Assembly: GCA_041390905.1 (NCBI GenBank)
Contig: JAWKPA010000013.1
Coordinates: 806,001-870,000, forward strand
From: JACKCD01 sp041390905
Lineage (GTDB): Bacteria; Chloroflexota; Anaerolineae; Promineifilales; Promineifilaceae
Reading direction: 5' to 3'
Length of the DNA: 64,000 nt
A model generated the notes under the pieces. That model was not told the origin of the DNA, made no database searches, and saw only the letters and a program-made list of their open reading frames with translations. Position 1 is the stretch's first letter; every line of letters begins with the position of its first letter. Shown in pieces: positions 18,858 to 27,882 of the stretch. Made by a program: the position numbers and the translations under genes.

Positions 18858-19532
18858 ATGAGTACGCCTTTTGACTTTTTGATTCAGATGGTTGTGAAGA
18901 CGGTTAATGACCCAGGCAGCGATTATTTTTTGCCCAAGGTGATTTTGGCGCAGAAGCATGATCCGTTTATGGTGGACGGCACGCTGGAGGTGGCCGATGG
19001 GTTTACGCTGTCGGCGATCACGGCGGCAGGCATTGCCAATGTGAAGATTGCCAGCTATGGTGTAACAGGCTCCACGCTGTCGCTAACGGCCGATTTTGGA
19101 GCCTACCCCGCTGGCACCGTGCCAAGCCTGAAAGGTGCCATTACCCTGACCGGGCGGCTGGCTTATACGATTGAAGGGCAGGGGGTGACGGGTAGCTTTA
19201 CCTGTGTTATTCCTGAGGGGGATGTGGTGGCGCAGGGTTTGGTGGCGGTGCAGCAGCTTAGTCCGGCGCAAATTGGCTTTACGGTGCAGCAGGTGGCAAT
19301 GGTGTTAACGGCCGTTGAGCTAACCAACAGTACCATCACGGTTGCCCTCGATGGGGAGGGGCCGGTGCTGCACTTGTTGCAGGAGATGGTGAACAAGCAG
19401 CTGCAGGAGGCGAAGGGGAAGGAGGGGGTGTTAACGGCCGTTAACCACAAACTCAGCGACCCCACCCTCCTCACCCAAGCCAGCACCCTCATCACCAACC
19501 TCCTCAACCAGCTTCTCAACGACATTGTTTAG
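18858..19532 (+). CDS. Small TULIP-like protein (takeout/JHBP-like pattern)
   Basis: A 224-aa protein without signal peptide; GAGGAG lies upstream of the ATG. The order is an N-terminal helix (FDFLIQMVVKTVNDPGSDYF), a segment FLPKVILAQKHDPFM, then beta strands with GIANVKIASYGVTGSTLSLT, a hairpin region, and a long C-terminal helical stretch (LHLLQEMVNKQLQEA ... STLITNLLNQLLNDIV). This order is the pattern of single-domain TULIP proteins such as takeout/JHBP and mite group-7 allergens, which bind hydrophobic ligands. The resemblance is inferred, not searched. The motifs DPGSDxFLP and G(I/V/L)(A/S)N(V/I) are shared with the next two genes, so these are three diverged paralogs in tandem. Confidence 0.62.
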   Translation: MSTPFDFLIQMVVKTVNDPGSDYFLPKVILAQKHDPFMVDGTLEVADGFTLSAITAAGIANVKIASYGVTGSTLSLTADFGAYPAGTVPSLKGAITLTGRLAYTIEGQGVTGSFTCVIPEGDVVAQGLVAVQQLSPAQIGFTVQQVAMVLTAVELTNSTITVALDGEGPVLHLLQEMVNKQLQEAKGKEGVLTAVNHKLSDPTLLTQASTLITNLLNQLLNDIV

Positions 19533-19581
19533 CGACGACCGACCACAGACCACCGTCGTCCGTCGTCGGTCGTCTGTCGTC
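19533..19581. repeat. Intergenic inverted repeat, GACGACCGAC word
   Basis: Immediately after the stop codon, CGACGACCGACCACAGAC is answered by GTCGTCGGTCGTCTGTCGTC. As at other junctions of this cluster, both arms are built from one reiterated word (GACC/GGTC) in opposite orientation. A strong hairpin between two paralogous genes is likely. Confidence 0.65.
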
Positions 19582-19597
19582 CCCCACAGGAGACCCT

Positions 19598-20305
19598 ATG
19601 GCTTCCCCTCTACAATTTTTATTAACCGCCGCCCACAAAGATATGACCAACCCCGGCAGCGATGCCTTCCTGCCCGCCATCATGCAAACACAAAAGCTGG
19701 ATCCCTACACCCTGCCACCCGACACCCCGCCCATCATTACCAACGATATCGCTATCACTGGCATTGTTCTCACCGGTGTCTCCAACATCTATCTCGACAT
19801 CCCCACCGTGGGCGGCCCCAACAACGAAACCGTCACTGCTACCGGGCAAATTTTGGGCAACAACAGCCACGACGGCTACAGCAGCCTGCCACAGCAGCTT
19901 GTCATCAACGGCAACTTTGAATTCCAGGCACCCTTTGCCAACGTCCTCTACAACATGCCCGGCACCTTCACCGCCACCATCCAGGATGCTATTCCCCTCA
20001 CTGGCGGAGCCGAAGTGACTATTGCCCCCGACGGCACCAGCGTCTCGGTCAACGTCACCCAGTTTGGCATCAACTTCAGCACCGACCAGTTGACCAACGC
20101 GCTGACGCTCAATATCAAGATCAAAGACCAGTTCAAGGATTTGGTTCGTGACAAGGCCAACGAAAAGCTGAACAGCAACGACACCAAAACCGACACTAAA
20201 AATAAGATTATTGAGCAATTAAACAGTGACCAGGTGCGCGGCATGTTTTCACAGCGGCTAACCGATGCCGTCAACCAGGCGTTAAAAAATGCGCTGGGCA
20301 TGTAG
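19598..20305 (+). CDS. Small TULIP-like protein, paralog
   Basis: A 235-aa leaderless protein; AGGAG lies six bases before the ATG. The start FLLTAAHKDMTNPGSDAFLP and the QTQKLDPYT segment align with DPGSDYFLP...AQKHDPFM of the preceding gene, and TGVSNIYLDI matches its GIANVKI block. A beta-rich middle follows, then a lysine-rich helix region and the C-terminal signature EQLNSDQVRGMFSQRLTDAV. That signature is also present at the end of the 490-aa cluster protein. It lies 9 bp before the next gene, so they are probably co-translated. The fold is inferred as TULIP-like; the ligand is unknown. Confidence 0.6.
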   Translation: MASPLQFLLTAAHKDMTNPGSDAFLPAIMQTQKLDPYTLPPDTPPIITNDIAITGIVLTGVSNIYLDIPTVGGPNNETVTATGQILGNNSHDGYSSLPQQLVINGNFEFQAPFANVLYNMPGTFTATIQDAIPLTGGAEVTIAPDGTSVSVNVTQFGINFSTDQLTNALTLNIKIKDQFKDLVRDKANEKLNSNDTKTDTKNKIIEQLNSDQVRGMFSQRLTDAVNQALKNALGM

Positions 20306-20314
20306 GGAGATACG

Positions 20315-21274
20315 ATGAGCGATACAAACGTCCAGTTTATTCCACAGTTTCTCGATGCCATCAAAACGCTGGCAAACGAGAAGGGGCAATTCTTTTTTCC
20401 ACAAGCCGTTGCCGACCAGCGGAACCCCCAGTATGAGCCGTATACCGATAGCAGCGTCTGGAATTTAGGCACAATGAGTTCTGGCGGAACGACACTGCAA
20501 AACACAATGGACGCGGTTTGCACGGGTGGGATGCCGGTTGTGCCACCGTTTGATGATTTTGACTGCTTTGGCCTTTCTTTTAACGCCACGCCGGGGCAAT
20601 TTCCCAGCATTGTGCTGGGGCAAAAGGGGGCGCAGAAAAGCCAGGTGGTGCTGCGGGGGTTGTCCAATATTTTTGTCACCGATATGCAGGTGAGTGACCC
20701 GGCTGTTGGTTCGCAGTTTACGGCGGCGGCTAATGTGGGGCATTGGCCGGCCGGAACCGTGACCGATATGCCCAGCCAGCTAACCATTGTGGCCGATTAC
20801 ACCATGAACCAGCAATGTTCGGCCAGTTCGCCGTGTAAGGGGCAAAGCAGCGGTGGGCTGCAAATTACGGGGCAAATTACCGTCACTTTTCCCACGACGC
20901 TGGTGGTGACGGCCAACGCCACCATTTCTACCACCAGTACGCCCGACCCCAATGCGTTTATTACTGGCACGCCGATGACGATTGCGGCGCAGGCGACCCA
21001 GCTGCAGTTTGTGATTGCCGATAGTGAGTTAGCCAATATTGTCATTGTGGCGACGGTGGAGGAGCCTTTTGCCAACAAGCCGGGGGTGAGTGAGCAAACG
21101 CGCAAGACGTTTGAGGACAATATTAACTTTATTTTTGCCCAAACGTATGCCAAGCAGCAGCTTTTGGTGCAGTTGAATCAGTTTCTTTGTTCGCCCGCAA
21201 CGCTGGGGGATTTTAGTAAGCTGATTTCGGAGAAGCTGAATGAGCTGCTGACGAATACGATTTTTGGGTCGTAG
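20315..21274 (+). CDS. TULIP-like protein, third tandem paralog
   Basis: A 319-aa leaderless protein starting after a GGGAGA. The N-terminal helix and EKGQFFFPQAVADQRNPQYE segment correspond to the PGSDxFLPxxxxxQK region of the two upstream genes, and RGLSNIFVTDMQV matches their G-[IVL]-[AS]-N-[IV] strand. It carries an extra insert with two cysteines (CTGG, DCFG) and a CSASSPC pair, plus a Thr/Ala-rich beta hairpin region, which explains its greater length. The C-terminal helix (YAKQQLLVQLNQFLCSPATL to LNELLTNTIF) resembles that of the 224-aa paralog. Function unknown; it is grouped with its neighbours by homology and spacing. Confidence 0.58.
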   Translation: MSDTNVQFIPQFLDAIKTLANEKGQFFFPQAVADQRNPQYEPYTDSSVWNLGTMSSGGTTLQNTMDAVCTGGMPVVPPFDDFDCFGLSFNATPGQFPSIVLGQKGAQKSQVVLRGLSNIFVTDMQVSDPAVGSQFTAAANVGHWPAGTVTDMPSQLTIVADYTMNQQCSASSPCKGQSSGGLQITGQITVTFPTTLVVTANATISTTSTPDPNAFITGTPMTIAAQATQLQFVIADSELANIVIVATVEEPFANKPGVSEQTRKTFEDNINFIFAQTYAKQQLLVQLNQFLCSPATLGDFSKLISEKLNELLTNTIFGS

Positions 21275-21295
21275 ATGGGTGGGAAGGAAAATGGG

Positions 21296-21362
21296 ACGCA
21301 GATTTACCTGATTTTCCTGATTGATCTTTTTATCAGGATAATCAGGTAAATCTGCGTCCTAT
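21296..21362. repeat. Long intergenic inverted repeat, ACGCAGATTTACC
   Basis: ACGCAGATTTACCTGATT (from 21296) is answered by AATCAGGTAAATCTGCGT (ending about 21358), with further pairing of CCTGAT/ATCAGG words around a T-rich loop. A related fragment (CAGGAAAATCTGCGTCC) lies just before the 490-aa gene at about 16185-16203. It separates the tandem paralogs from the 433-aa gene. Confidence 0.75.
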
Positions 21363-21385
21363 TTAATTTTAAGAAGGATAACAGG

Positions 21386-22687
21386 ATGACTCTTTTGTAT
21401 CTGGGTTTACGTGATGTGTGGGGTGGGGTGTGGGCGGGGGGGAAAACGGCCGTTTTTTCCCCCCTTGAGCCATTGACCTTGAGCGGGCTGGAGACGGTGA
21501 CGCTGACCAGCCAGGAGCCGTGGGGCAAGGTGGGGCTGCGGCTTGCGGGAAGTGAGGTGGGGCTGCCAGAAACGGCCGTTTCCACCACCCCACCCGTGCC
21601 AACCGGGCCAAACGGCCGTTTTGCCGCCCAAATCACCCTCCCCGTTCTCAACCTTTTCGGCAGCTACGCCATTCAAACCGCCGCCGCCGCCGCCCCGTTT
21701 CCCTCCCTGGCCGCAACCGATGGCAGCGACCCCAGCCCGCTGGATCTGGCGCGGCAGCAGCGCGACCGGCTGAACAGCAGCGACAACGGCAGCAAGCTGG
21801 TGACGCTTTATTACCAGCACAATGAAATTCTGAACGGGTTGATGCAATATCCGGCGGTGCAGAGTACTTGGCAAAACCACCAAACCAACAGCCAAAACAG
21901 CAAGTTTTATATGGATCACACCTACAACGCCCTGCTGCCGGAAAATATCGGCACTGTCCCGGTGGATCGTACCCCCGATGACCAAACGACCGTTGGCCCC
22001 ACCAATTACCAGTCGCACGGTTTTTACATGGCGTGGTATATGCAGGGGTTGTGTGACCAGATGCACGACCATTTGCAGACAAGCGACCCGGAAACGGCCG
22101 TTCGCTACAAAAACGCCTCCAACGACATTGGCACAACGGTCCAGCAAACCCACAGCAACAGCCTGACCCCCCAAAGCAGCCAGGACACGCAGATTACCAA
22201 CACCGGGGAAACTGTCTACAGCAAGGTCAATGCCGCCAACACCGTTGGGCTTGAAGCGGCAGCGGTGGCAGCAATGCCTGATTATTTGCAGCTATTGCGC
22301 GATCAGGCACGGTCGGACATTGCCAACTCCGGTTTTACGCCTGCGGCCTTTCTGGCGGCTCGCGCCCCGGCCTGGCGCGACGGGTTGACGGGGCGGTATA
22401 CGGTGACGCTGGATAATGTGGTGGTTACGCTGTCGGGAACGGCCGTTCAAACCAACGGCACCCTCACCACCACCATCACCCAGGTGGATGCCGACCTGCC
22501 CCCCTTTGCCGTGGAACTGTCTGACCATGCTGGGGACGCGCTGTTAACGGCCGTTCAGCCCCACCTCACCGCCGCCAGCTTTATCAGCCACATGCTTGCC
22601 GGCCACCTGCGCGGCCGGCTTGACCAAAATGATGTCCGCGCCTTTTTTGCCAACCTGCTCAACATAGCCCTGGCCGGAGGAAACTAA
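21386..22687 (+). CDS. TULIP-cluster protein, paralog of the gene at 16222
   Basis: A 433-aa protein, start supported by AAGGA upstream. Residues about 130-240 (KLVTLYYQHNEILNGLMQYP, TWQNHQTNSQNSKFYMDHTY, NALLPENIGTVPVDRTP, QSHGFYMAWYMQGL) correspond block by block to the 490-aa protein at 16222. The N-terminal 100 residues differ, being beta-rich and without a signal peptide. A C-terminal beta segment (GRYTVTLDNVVVTLSGTAVQ) and a helix ending QNDVRAFFANLLNIAL parallel the other's C-terminus. The stop lies two bases before the next start, so the nuclease-fold gene is probably translationally coupled. Six ACGGCCGT palindromes fall inside this gene. Function unknown. Confidence 0.6.
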   Translation: MTLLYLGLRDVWGGVWAGGKTAVFSPLEPLTLSGLETVTLTSQEPWGKVGLRLAGSEVGLPETAVSTTPPVPTGPNGRFAAQITLPVLNLFGSYAIQTAAAAAPFPSLAATDGSDPSPLDLARQQRDRLNSSDNGSKLVTLYYQHNEILNGLMQYPAVQSTWQNHQTNSQNSKFYMDHTYNALLPENIGTVPVDRTPDDQTTVGPTNYQSHGFYMAWYMQGLCDQMHDHLQTSDPETAVRYKNASNDIGTTVQQTHSNSLTPQSSQDTQITNTGETVYSKVNAANTVGLEAAAVAAMPDYLQLLRDQARSDIANSGFTPAAFLAARAPAWRDGLTGRYTVTLDNVVVTLSGTAVQTNGTLTTTITQVDADLPPFAVELSDHAGDALLTAVQPHLTAASFISHMLAGHLRGRLDQNDVRAFFANLLNIALAGGN

Positions 22688-22689
22688 TT

Positions 22690-23565
22690 ATGGGAACGAT
22701 ACGCTACGCCTCGTGGAACATCAAACAGCTTGCCAACCGCGACAAAGACGTGCTGGGCAGCAACGCCGCCGAACTCATTGCCAAAACCATCCAGGCCACC
22801 GGTGCCGATGTGGTTGCCGTCATGGAGGTGATGCTGACAAACGGCCGTATTGGCATGGAGCAAATTGTCGCCGTACTCAATAAATCGGGCGGCGGTGACT
22901 TTTGGGCAACCATGGCAACCTCCAACAATGGCTCGGCCAAACCCGACCGCTACGGCGTTTTTTGGAAAGCCAACAAGGTTTCACTTAGCAAAATGACCTG
23001 GCCCGATGCCCACGTCAACGGCGGAACCGTGAAATTTTATAATCGCAACCCCGGTCAATTCATCTTTTCACTCAACAGTGCGCCGCAAAAACAGTTTTCA
23101 GCCTTGATTCTGCACGCCCCCGAACCCAAAGAGCAGGGAGGGAAAGCAGCCATGAACGCGCTTCAAGATATTTCCAACCTGATGGTGGTGCAAAAACCGG
23201 CCGTTGCCACCCTGGTTTCCGGCGATTTCAACGTGGATTATGCTACCAAGTCGGGTGCCTACAAACATTTCGATACCCTCGGCTACACCATCCTCTTTGA
23301 AGATGTTGCTACCTCCCTCAGCACCAAAATCAGCGACACCGGCGACTTTACCGCCAATGCCTATGACAACATCATGATCCAGAAAGCCGTCAAGGTAACG
23401 AGCCAGGGCGTATTAGATTTTGTGCAGGTGATGGCAACTGCCATGAGTTTGCCAGCCTGGGGCAGTGCCTCCTCTGCCCAGCAAACAGAGTGGCGATCCG
23501 TGTTAAAAGCCACCCGCAGCCGCGTCAGCGACCACCTGCCCATTTGGGTGGAGTTCCAACTGTAA
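22690..23565 (+). CDS. Endonuclease/exonuclease/phosphatase-fold enzyme
   Basis: A 291-aa protein of the EEP (DNase I-like) superfamily, whose members cleave phosphodiester or phosphomonoester bonds in nucleic acids, inositol phosphates or sphingomyelin. The catalytic landmarks are present in order: YASWNIKQL, metal-binding Glu in VVAVMEVM, SGDFNVDY, a DN pair in YDNIMIQ and the terminal SDHLPIW. No signal peptide is visible, unlike secreted DNases and sphingomyelinases. The gene is effectively fused in expression to the 433-aa cluster gene (2-bp gap). The substrate cannot be told; lipid or nucleic acid are both open, and the lipid-binding flavour of the neighbours makes a phospholipase-type substrate worth testing. 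Confidence 0.85.
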   Translation: MGTIRYASWNIKQLANRDKDVLGSNAAELIAKTIQATGADVVAVMEVMLTNGRIGMEQIVAVLNKSGGGDFWATMATSNNGSAKPDRYGVFWKANKVSLSKMTWPDAHVNGGTVKFYNRNPGQFIFSLNSAPQKQFSALILHAPEPKEQGGKAAMNALQDISNLMVVQKPAVATLVSGDFNVDYATKSGAYKHFDTLGYTILFEDVATSLSTKISDTGDFTANAYDNIMIQKAVKVTSQGVLDFVQVMATAMSLPAWGSASSAQQTEWRSVLKATRSRVSDHLPIWVEFQL

Positions 23566-23685
23566 GGCGGATTGGCAATCCGCCCGACGTTATTGATAAA
23601 GGGGACGACACCAACGGCGCCGATGAATAAAAACACATTTTCATCCGTGTTTGTCCGCATCCCATTTTCTTTTTAAGGAAAAACC

Positions 23686-26600
23686 ATGACAATTGACAAT
23701 GGTCATCTAAAAACCACCGTTTACAGCAAGATCGATCCCAACAACGCCACCCTGACTCTCAACGCCAGCCTGCTGCCCGAAGCCGCCGCCCTCGCTGGCT
23801 ATCTGGGCATCACCGGGGATTTGGTACTCAACCACGCCACGCCGGATCAGACAACCGATTTTGCCCGCGTCACAGGCACCGTCTCGCTGCCCAGTTTGCA
23901 GTTGGTGGGGGAACAAACGGCCGTTTTCACCGCCCAAACCAGCGACGGTACCACCATTACCACCGAACTCGCCATCACCTTGCCGGCCGGCTGGGGCATC
24001 CAAGACAGCTTCTCCCCCCTGCCCCAAACCATCCAAATCACCCCCAGCAGCTTCCCCGCCCTCGCCGACTCCCTCTTCAACGACATCACCTTCCCCACAC
24101 CCCCCAGCCTCATCCTCACCAACACCCCCAGCACCAGCCGCCATCTCGGTGCCGGCATCAACCTCGTCGGCCCAATCACCGTCAACACCCTCTTTGCTCC
24201 CCTCACCGACCTCCTGCAAAACATCCTCACCCTCGACCTCACCGGCCTCATCACCCTGGCCGCCACCGCAGGCCAGCCACCAACCATTGACCTCCGCGCC
24301 CGCAGCACCGCCCTCAACCAAACCCTCCACCTCGGCCAATACCCCCTCGAAGACCTCTTCATCCGCCTCTGGACCTACCAACCCGACCAGGGCGCGCCTT
24401 CAGGGGGCAACAACGGCAGCAGCGGCGATGACGATAATAGCGACAGCGACGATGCCATCCCCGACACCCGCCTCGGCGTTGGCGGCACCCTCGCCATCGG
24501 CTCCCTCAAACCCATCGTCGTCACCACCACCGTCACCGGCGGCTTCAGCGGCCTCTGGACGCTCCTCGCCGAACCCGACGACATGGCTGGGCAAGCTTCC
24601 TTCAGCGGCTTTGGCGACCTCGCCGGGCTGGTGGGCGGCGACCAAACCCTCTTTACCCTGCCTCCCTCCATCACCGACAGCGGGCTGATGCTGAAAGAGA
24701 TCGCCCTCGGCTTCCAGGTCGAGCCGCCCGACTTGCGTTTCGTCCACGCCGCCGTCACCACCGACCACCCTTGGTCTCCCATTCCCGCCCTCGGCGACAA
24801 ATTCCAAATGAAGCTCAACGAAGCGGGCTGGACGCTGGTCAAATCCACCAGCGGCTACGGCAACGCCGGTTACGTTAGCGGCGACCTGACCTGGAACCTG
24901 GGCAGCGGCAAAATTCTCGATCTGGCCGTCAACGCCGACTTCGACACCACCAACAAAGATTTCAACATTTCCGGAGAACTGACCGCCAACCAGGGCGGCA
25001 TCATTTCCAGCAGCGACATCCTGGCCTATGTGGGCCTCAGCGACCCCAACCTGCCGGTGCTGACGCTGGAAGATTTGTACGTGGGCGCCAACCTGCCCAA
25101 GAAAACGTTCAACACCCACGTCGCTCTTGATGGCACCTGGCAATTTGCCATCGGCAGCCTCCAGGTTTCCATTGACAGCCAGATGATCATCACCCTGCAA
25201 TACGCCACCAACTGGTCGGGCAGCTTCCACGGCCAGGCCACCATTCTGGACGACATCACCCTCAGCGCCGACTACGCCTTCCCCAGCAATGACTTCTCCA
25301 TTGAAGGCCGCGCCACCGACCTCAACCTGTGGAAAATCATTGAGGTGATCTTCCAGGGGCTAGACGCGCCGCTGAACGTTACCCCCAACGCCACGCTGCA
25401 AAAATACCTCGACATTCAAAATCCCTATATCGCCATCGCCAAAACGGGCAGCGACTATATGCTTAAGCTGGGCGGCGAATGGGATCTGGGCGATGGGGGG
25501 CTAAAGGTCATCATCAACTTTGAGATGATGAAGGGGACGCAGTTGGGCATTATCGTGGGGGTGCAGCTGCAAAACCTCAGCGGGAGTGCGCTGTCGTCGG
25601 CCACAGGCATGGACGCGCTCAAGGTGTTTGACGACTTTTTTACCACGGCCAACCTGATGATGGCCCTCTCGACCAGCGACCAAAACGCTTCTTTTGCCTT
25701 TGACATTCCCACGCTGCCGCCCGAACTCAAAATGGTCTTCCCCTCTGATGTGGTGCAAATCCGCAAGGGCATTACCTTTATGGCGATGGTGGAATTTAGC
25801 CGCCTGTCTGACCCCAATTCGCTGATTTACAAAATTTTGCAAAAGCTGAACCTGGCGGATGTGGCGGTGATTGGGGCGGTGCAGGTGACACCGGATAATT
25901 TTATTTTGTTTGTGGGGGTGAGTGTGGAAACGGCCGTTCTTACCCAAACCACCCCCTCCGCTCCCACCACCCCCAACAACAACCTCCCCCTCAACGGCCA
26001 ATTTGGCGGCGGCGACAACCACCTCAAAGTTGTGGCCTACCTCAAAATGCAGGCCGACCCCCTTGAAATTGCCCTTGGCGGCTGGCTCGAATTCGACATG
26101 ACCACCAACAGCGGCCCCTTCCAGTTCCAGCGCGGGATGCAGTTTGGCATAGCGATCACCGTTGTCGCCAACGGCTTCACCCTCGTCGGCACCATGATGG
26201 GCACCTGGCAAAACGTCTTCGGGTTAACCGGTGTAGACCTCAGCAACGCCGCCATCGTCATTGGCGTGGATTGGGAAGGGTTGCCCACGCTCGGTTTTGC
26301 TGGAACCCTCACCACCTCTGGCCTCACCGACCAGGGGTTCCAAGGCTCCCTCGCCATCATCGTCAACTCCGAAAACCCCGCCCAAAGCGTCCTCTCCGGT
26401 GCCGTCAGCGACCTGACGCTGGCCGATATTGTCCACACCCTGGCGGGCATCGCCACCACCGACTTCGATGACGTGTTCAAGGAAATCGCCATCGAAGGCT
26501 ACCCCGAACACGCCCTTACCTACAGCACCGATTTGGAAAACGCGCTCAATGTTGCCAGCCAGGGGGGCAGCACCAAAAACGCCGCCTACAACGCCGCCGT

Positions 26601-27804
26601 GCAGGCCATCCAGTCCGCCTTTGCCGCCGCCTCGGATGAAACTATTACGACCCAACTGCTGGTGGTCAAGCCGGAGAACACGACCCAACCGACCTGGTAT
26701 ATCACTGACAACGGCCACGAGTTAATGCACTATGAGCTGACCCAGCCGACGGTCGGCGGCAGCATCTCTGTTGCCAAAGAAGCCCAGCTCTACATCGCCC
26801 CCGAAGCCTCTGACTGGGGCAACGGCCTCAAATTTGACCAGGGCTTCCACGTGAGCGGCATTTTCAAGTTCCTGCTGCTGGAAGTGGCGATAGACATTGA
26901 GGTGGACAAAAGCAAGGGTGCCTATGCCGATGTCTATCTTGCCCCCATCATCCTGGGTGACAAACGGCTCTTTTCCATTGTAGCTGACCAAGCCGGGCTG
27001 GCCGAACAAAAAAAGCTGGTAGCAACGGGTGAACTGGAGATTCCGCCGGGTGGCCCCTATCTCTCGTTCTCCACCTATGACCGTCCCGATGCACCTCCCA
27101 ACCTGCAAAAACCCCACTTCTTTATGTCGGGCGATGTCACCATTTTGCTGGCGAGCTTTGGCATTACGGTTGAATTCAGCCCCGATCACTTTCTCATTCA
27201 CGTTGAAGACAGCTCCATTTTGACCAGCTTTGAGTTTGATGCGACCGTTGGCAGCGATGGATTTTCCGGGGCGGGGTCGTTTACGCTGGGGGAAAACACG
27301 CTGGATTTGGGTGCGCTGGGCAAAATGACGCTGCCCGGTTTTGATGCGGGGCTGGGGCTGGGCTGGAATAAGCCAAACAACACCATTGAGGCGGCTTTGC
27401 ACTTTGGCGTGACGCTGCCCATCATCGGCCATAAGGAGTTTCTGAATGTGCAGGTGGATTACAGCACGAAGGAGCTGGCGGCTTTGGCAGGCATTGTGTG
27501 GGACGAAATCAAGTCGTTTTTCCTCGATCTGTTTAAGGATGTGGAAAAATGGCTGGAATGGGTCAAAAATGGGGTGGTGGTGTTGGCCGAGAAAGTTGCC
27601 CAGGTGCTGAAGGATTTCTTCAAAAAGACATGGCAGGAGGCAGCGCAACTGCTGCACGATATTGGCTATGCGGCGGAGCAGATTATTGATGACATCAAGG
27701 ATGCGTTCCAGGAAGCAGAAGAGAAGGTGCGTGAGTTTGTCAACACGCTGTTTGAAGATGTGAAGGAATGTGTTGTTGGCACGGCTTACGAGGTTGTTGG
27801 TTAG
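23686..27804 (+). CDS. 1372-aa beta-rich cluster protein of unknown function
   Basis: A very long protein with no signal peptide or clear transmembrane helix. An N-terminal beta region (1-240) ends in an acidic Gly/Asn/Asp linker (about 240-262, NNGSSGDDDNSDSDD). A long series of beta strands follows, with recurring patterns such as LxxGxxLPKKTFNTHVALDG and FQRGMQFGIAITV, about 265-1250. The last 110 residues switch to amphipathic, Lys/Glu-rich helices (WDEIKSFFLDLFKDVEKWLE onward) that could insert into or coat a membrane. I recognise no named domain. It ends the co-directional TULIP-like cluster. Only two ACGGCCGT palindromes occur (near 23919 and 25929), and the composition between them drifts smoothly from C-rich to G-rich. 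Confidence 0.65.
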   Translation: MTIDNGHLKTTVYSKIDPNNATLTLNASLLPEAAALAGYLGITGDLVLNHATPDQTTDFARVTGTVSLPSLQLVGEQTAVFTAQTSDGTTITTELAITLPAGWGIQDSFSPLPQTIQITPSSFPALADSLFNDITFPTPPSLILTNTPSTSRHLGAGINLVGPITVNTLFAPLTDLLQNILTLDLTGLITLAATAGQPPTIDLRARSTALNQTLHLGQYPLEDLFIRLWTYQPDQGAPSGGNNGSSGDDDNSDSDDAIPDTRLGVGGTLAIGSLKPIVVTTTVTGGFSGLWTLLAEPDDMAGQASFSGFGDLAGLVGGDQTLFTLPPSITDSGLMLKEIALGFQVEPPDLRFVHAAVTTDHPWSPIPALGDKFQMKLNEAGWTLVKSTSGYGNAGYVSGDLTWNLGSGKILDLAVNADFDTTNKDFNISGELTANQGGIISSSDILAYVGLSDPNLPVLTLEDLYVGANLPKKTFNTHVALDGTWQFAIGSLQVSIDSQMIITLQYATNWSGSFHGQATILDDITLSADYAFPSNDFSIEGRATDLNLWKIIEVIFQGLDAPLNVTPNATLQKYLDIQNPYIAIAKTGSDYMLKLGGEWDLGDGGLKVIINFEMMKGTQLGIIVGVQLQNLSGSALSSATGMDALKVFDDFFTTANLMMALSTSDQNASFAFDIPTLPPELKMVFPSDVVQIRKGITFMAMVEFSRLSDPNSLIYKILQKLNLADVAVIGAVQVTPDNFILFVGVSVETAVLTQTTPSAPTTPNNNLPLNGQFGGGDNHLKVVAYLKMQADPLEIALGGWLEFDMTTNSGPFQFQRGMQFGIAITVVANGFTLVGTMMGTWQNVFGLTGVDLSNAAIVIGVDWEGLPTLGFAGTLTTSGLTDQGFQGSLAIIVNSENPAQSVLSGAVSDLTLADIVHTLAGIATTDFDDVFKEIAIEGYPEHALTYSTDLENALNVASQGGSTKNAAYNAAVQAIQSAFAAASDETITTQLLVVKPENTTQPTWYITDNGHELMHYELTQPTVGGSISVAKEAQLYIAPEASDWGNGLKFDQGFHVSGIFKFLLLEVAIDIEVDKSKGAYADVYLAPIILGDKRLFSIVADQAGLAEQKKLVATGELEIPPGGPYLSFSTYDRPDAPPNLQKPHFFMSGDVTILLASFGITVEFSPDHFLIHVEDSSILTSFEFDATVGSDGFSGAGSFTLGENTLDLGALGKMTLPGFDAGLGLGWNKPNNTIEAALHFGVTLPIIGHKEFLNVQVDYSTKELAALAGIVWDEIKSFFLDLFKDVEKWLEWVKNGVVVLAEKVAQVLKDFFKKTWQEAAQLLHDIGYAAEQIIDDIKDAFQEAEEKVREFVNTLFEDVKECVVGTAYEVVG
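25929..25938. repeat. AACGGCCGTT palindrome, type example of dispersed family
   Basis: This is one of roughly 90 copies of the ACGGCCGT core that I counted by eye across the window; most are the full AACGGCCGTT. In the 60 bases before it G:C is 25:5 and T:A is 20:10; in the 60 bases after it G:C is 3:36 and T:A is 6:15. Copies occur in all three frames (Thr-Ala-Val, Asn-Gly-Arg, Arg-Pro) and on genes of both strands, so the motif is not a protein signature. See the findings for the skew pattern. Confidence 0.95.
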
Positions 27805-27882
27805 CAGGTTGTTGGCAGGTCTATAAACGGCCGTAAATTGACATGTTGCGTATCGGCGACAAGTCGCAAGTAGCAGGTATTT

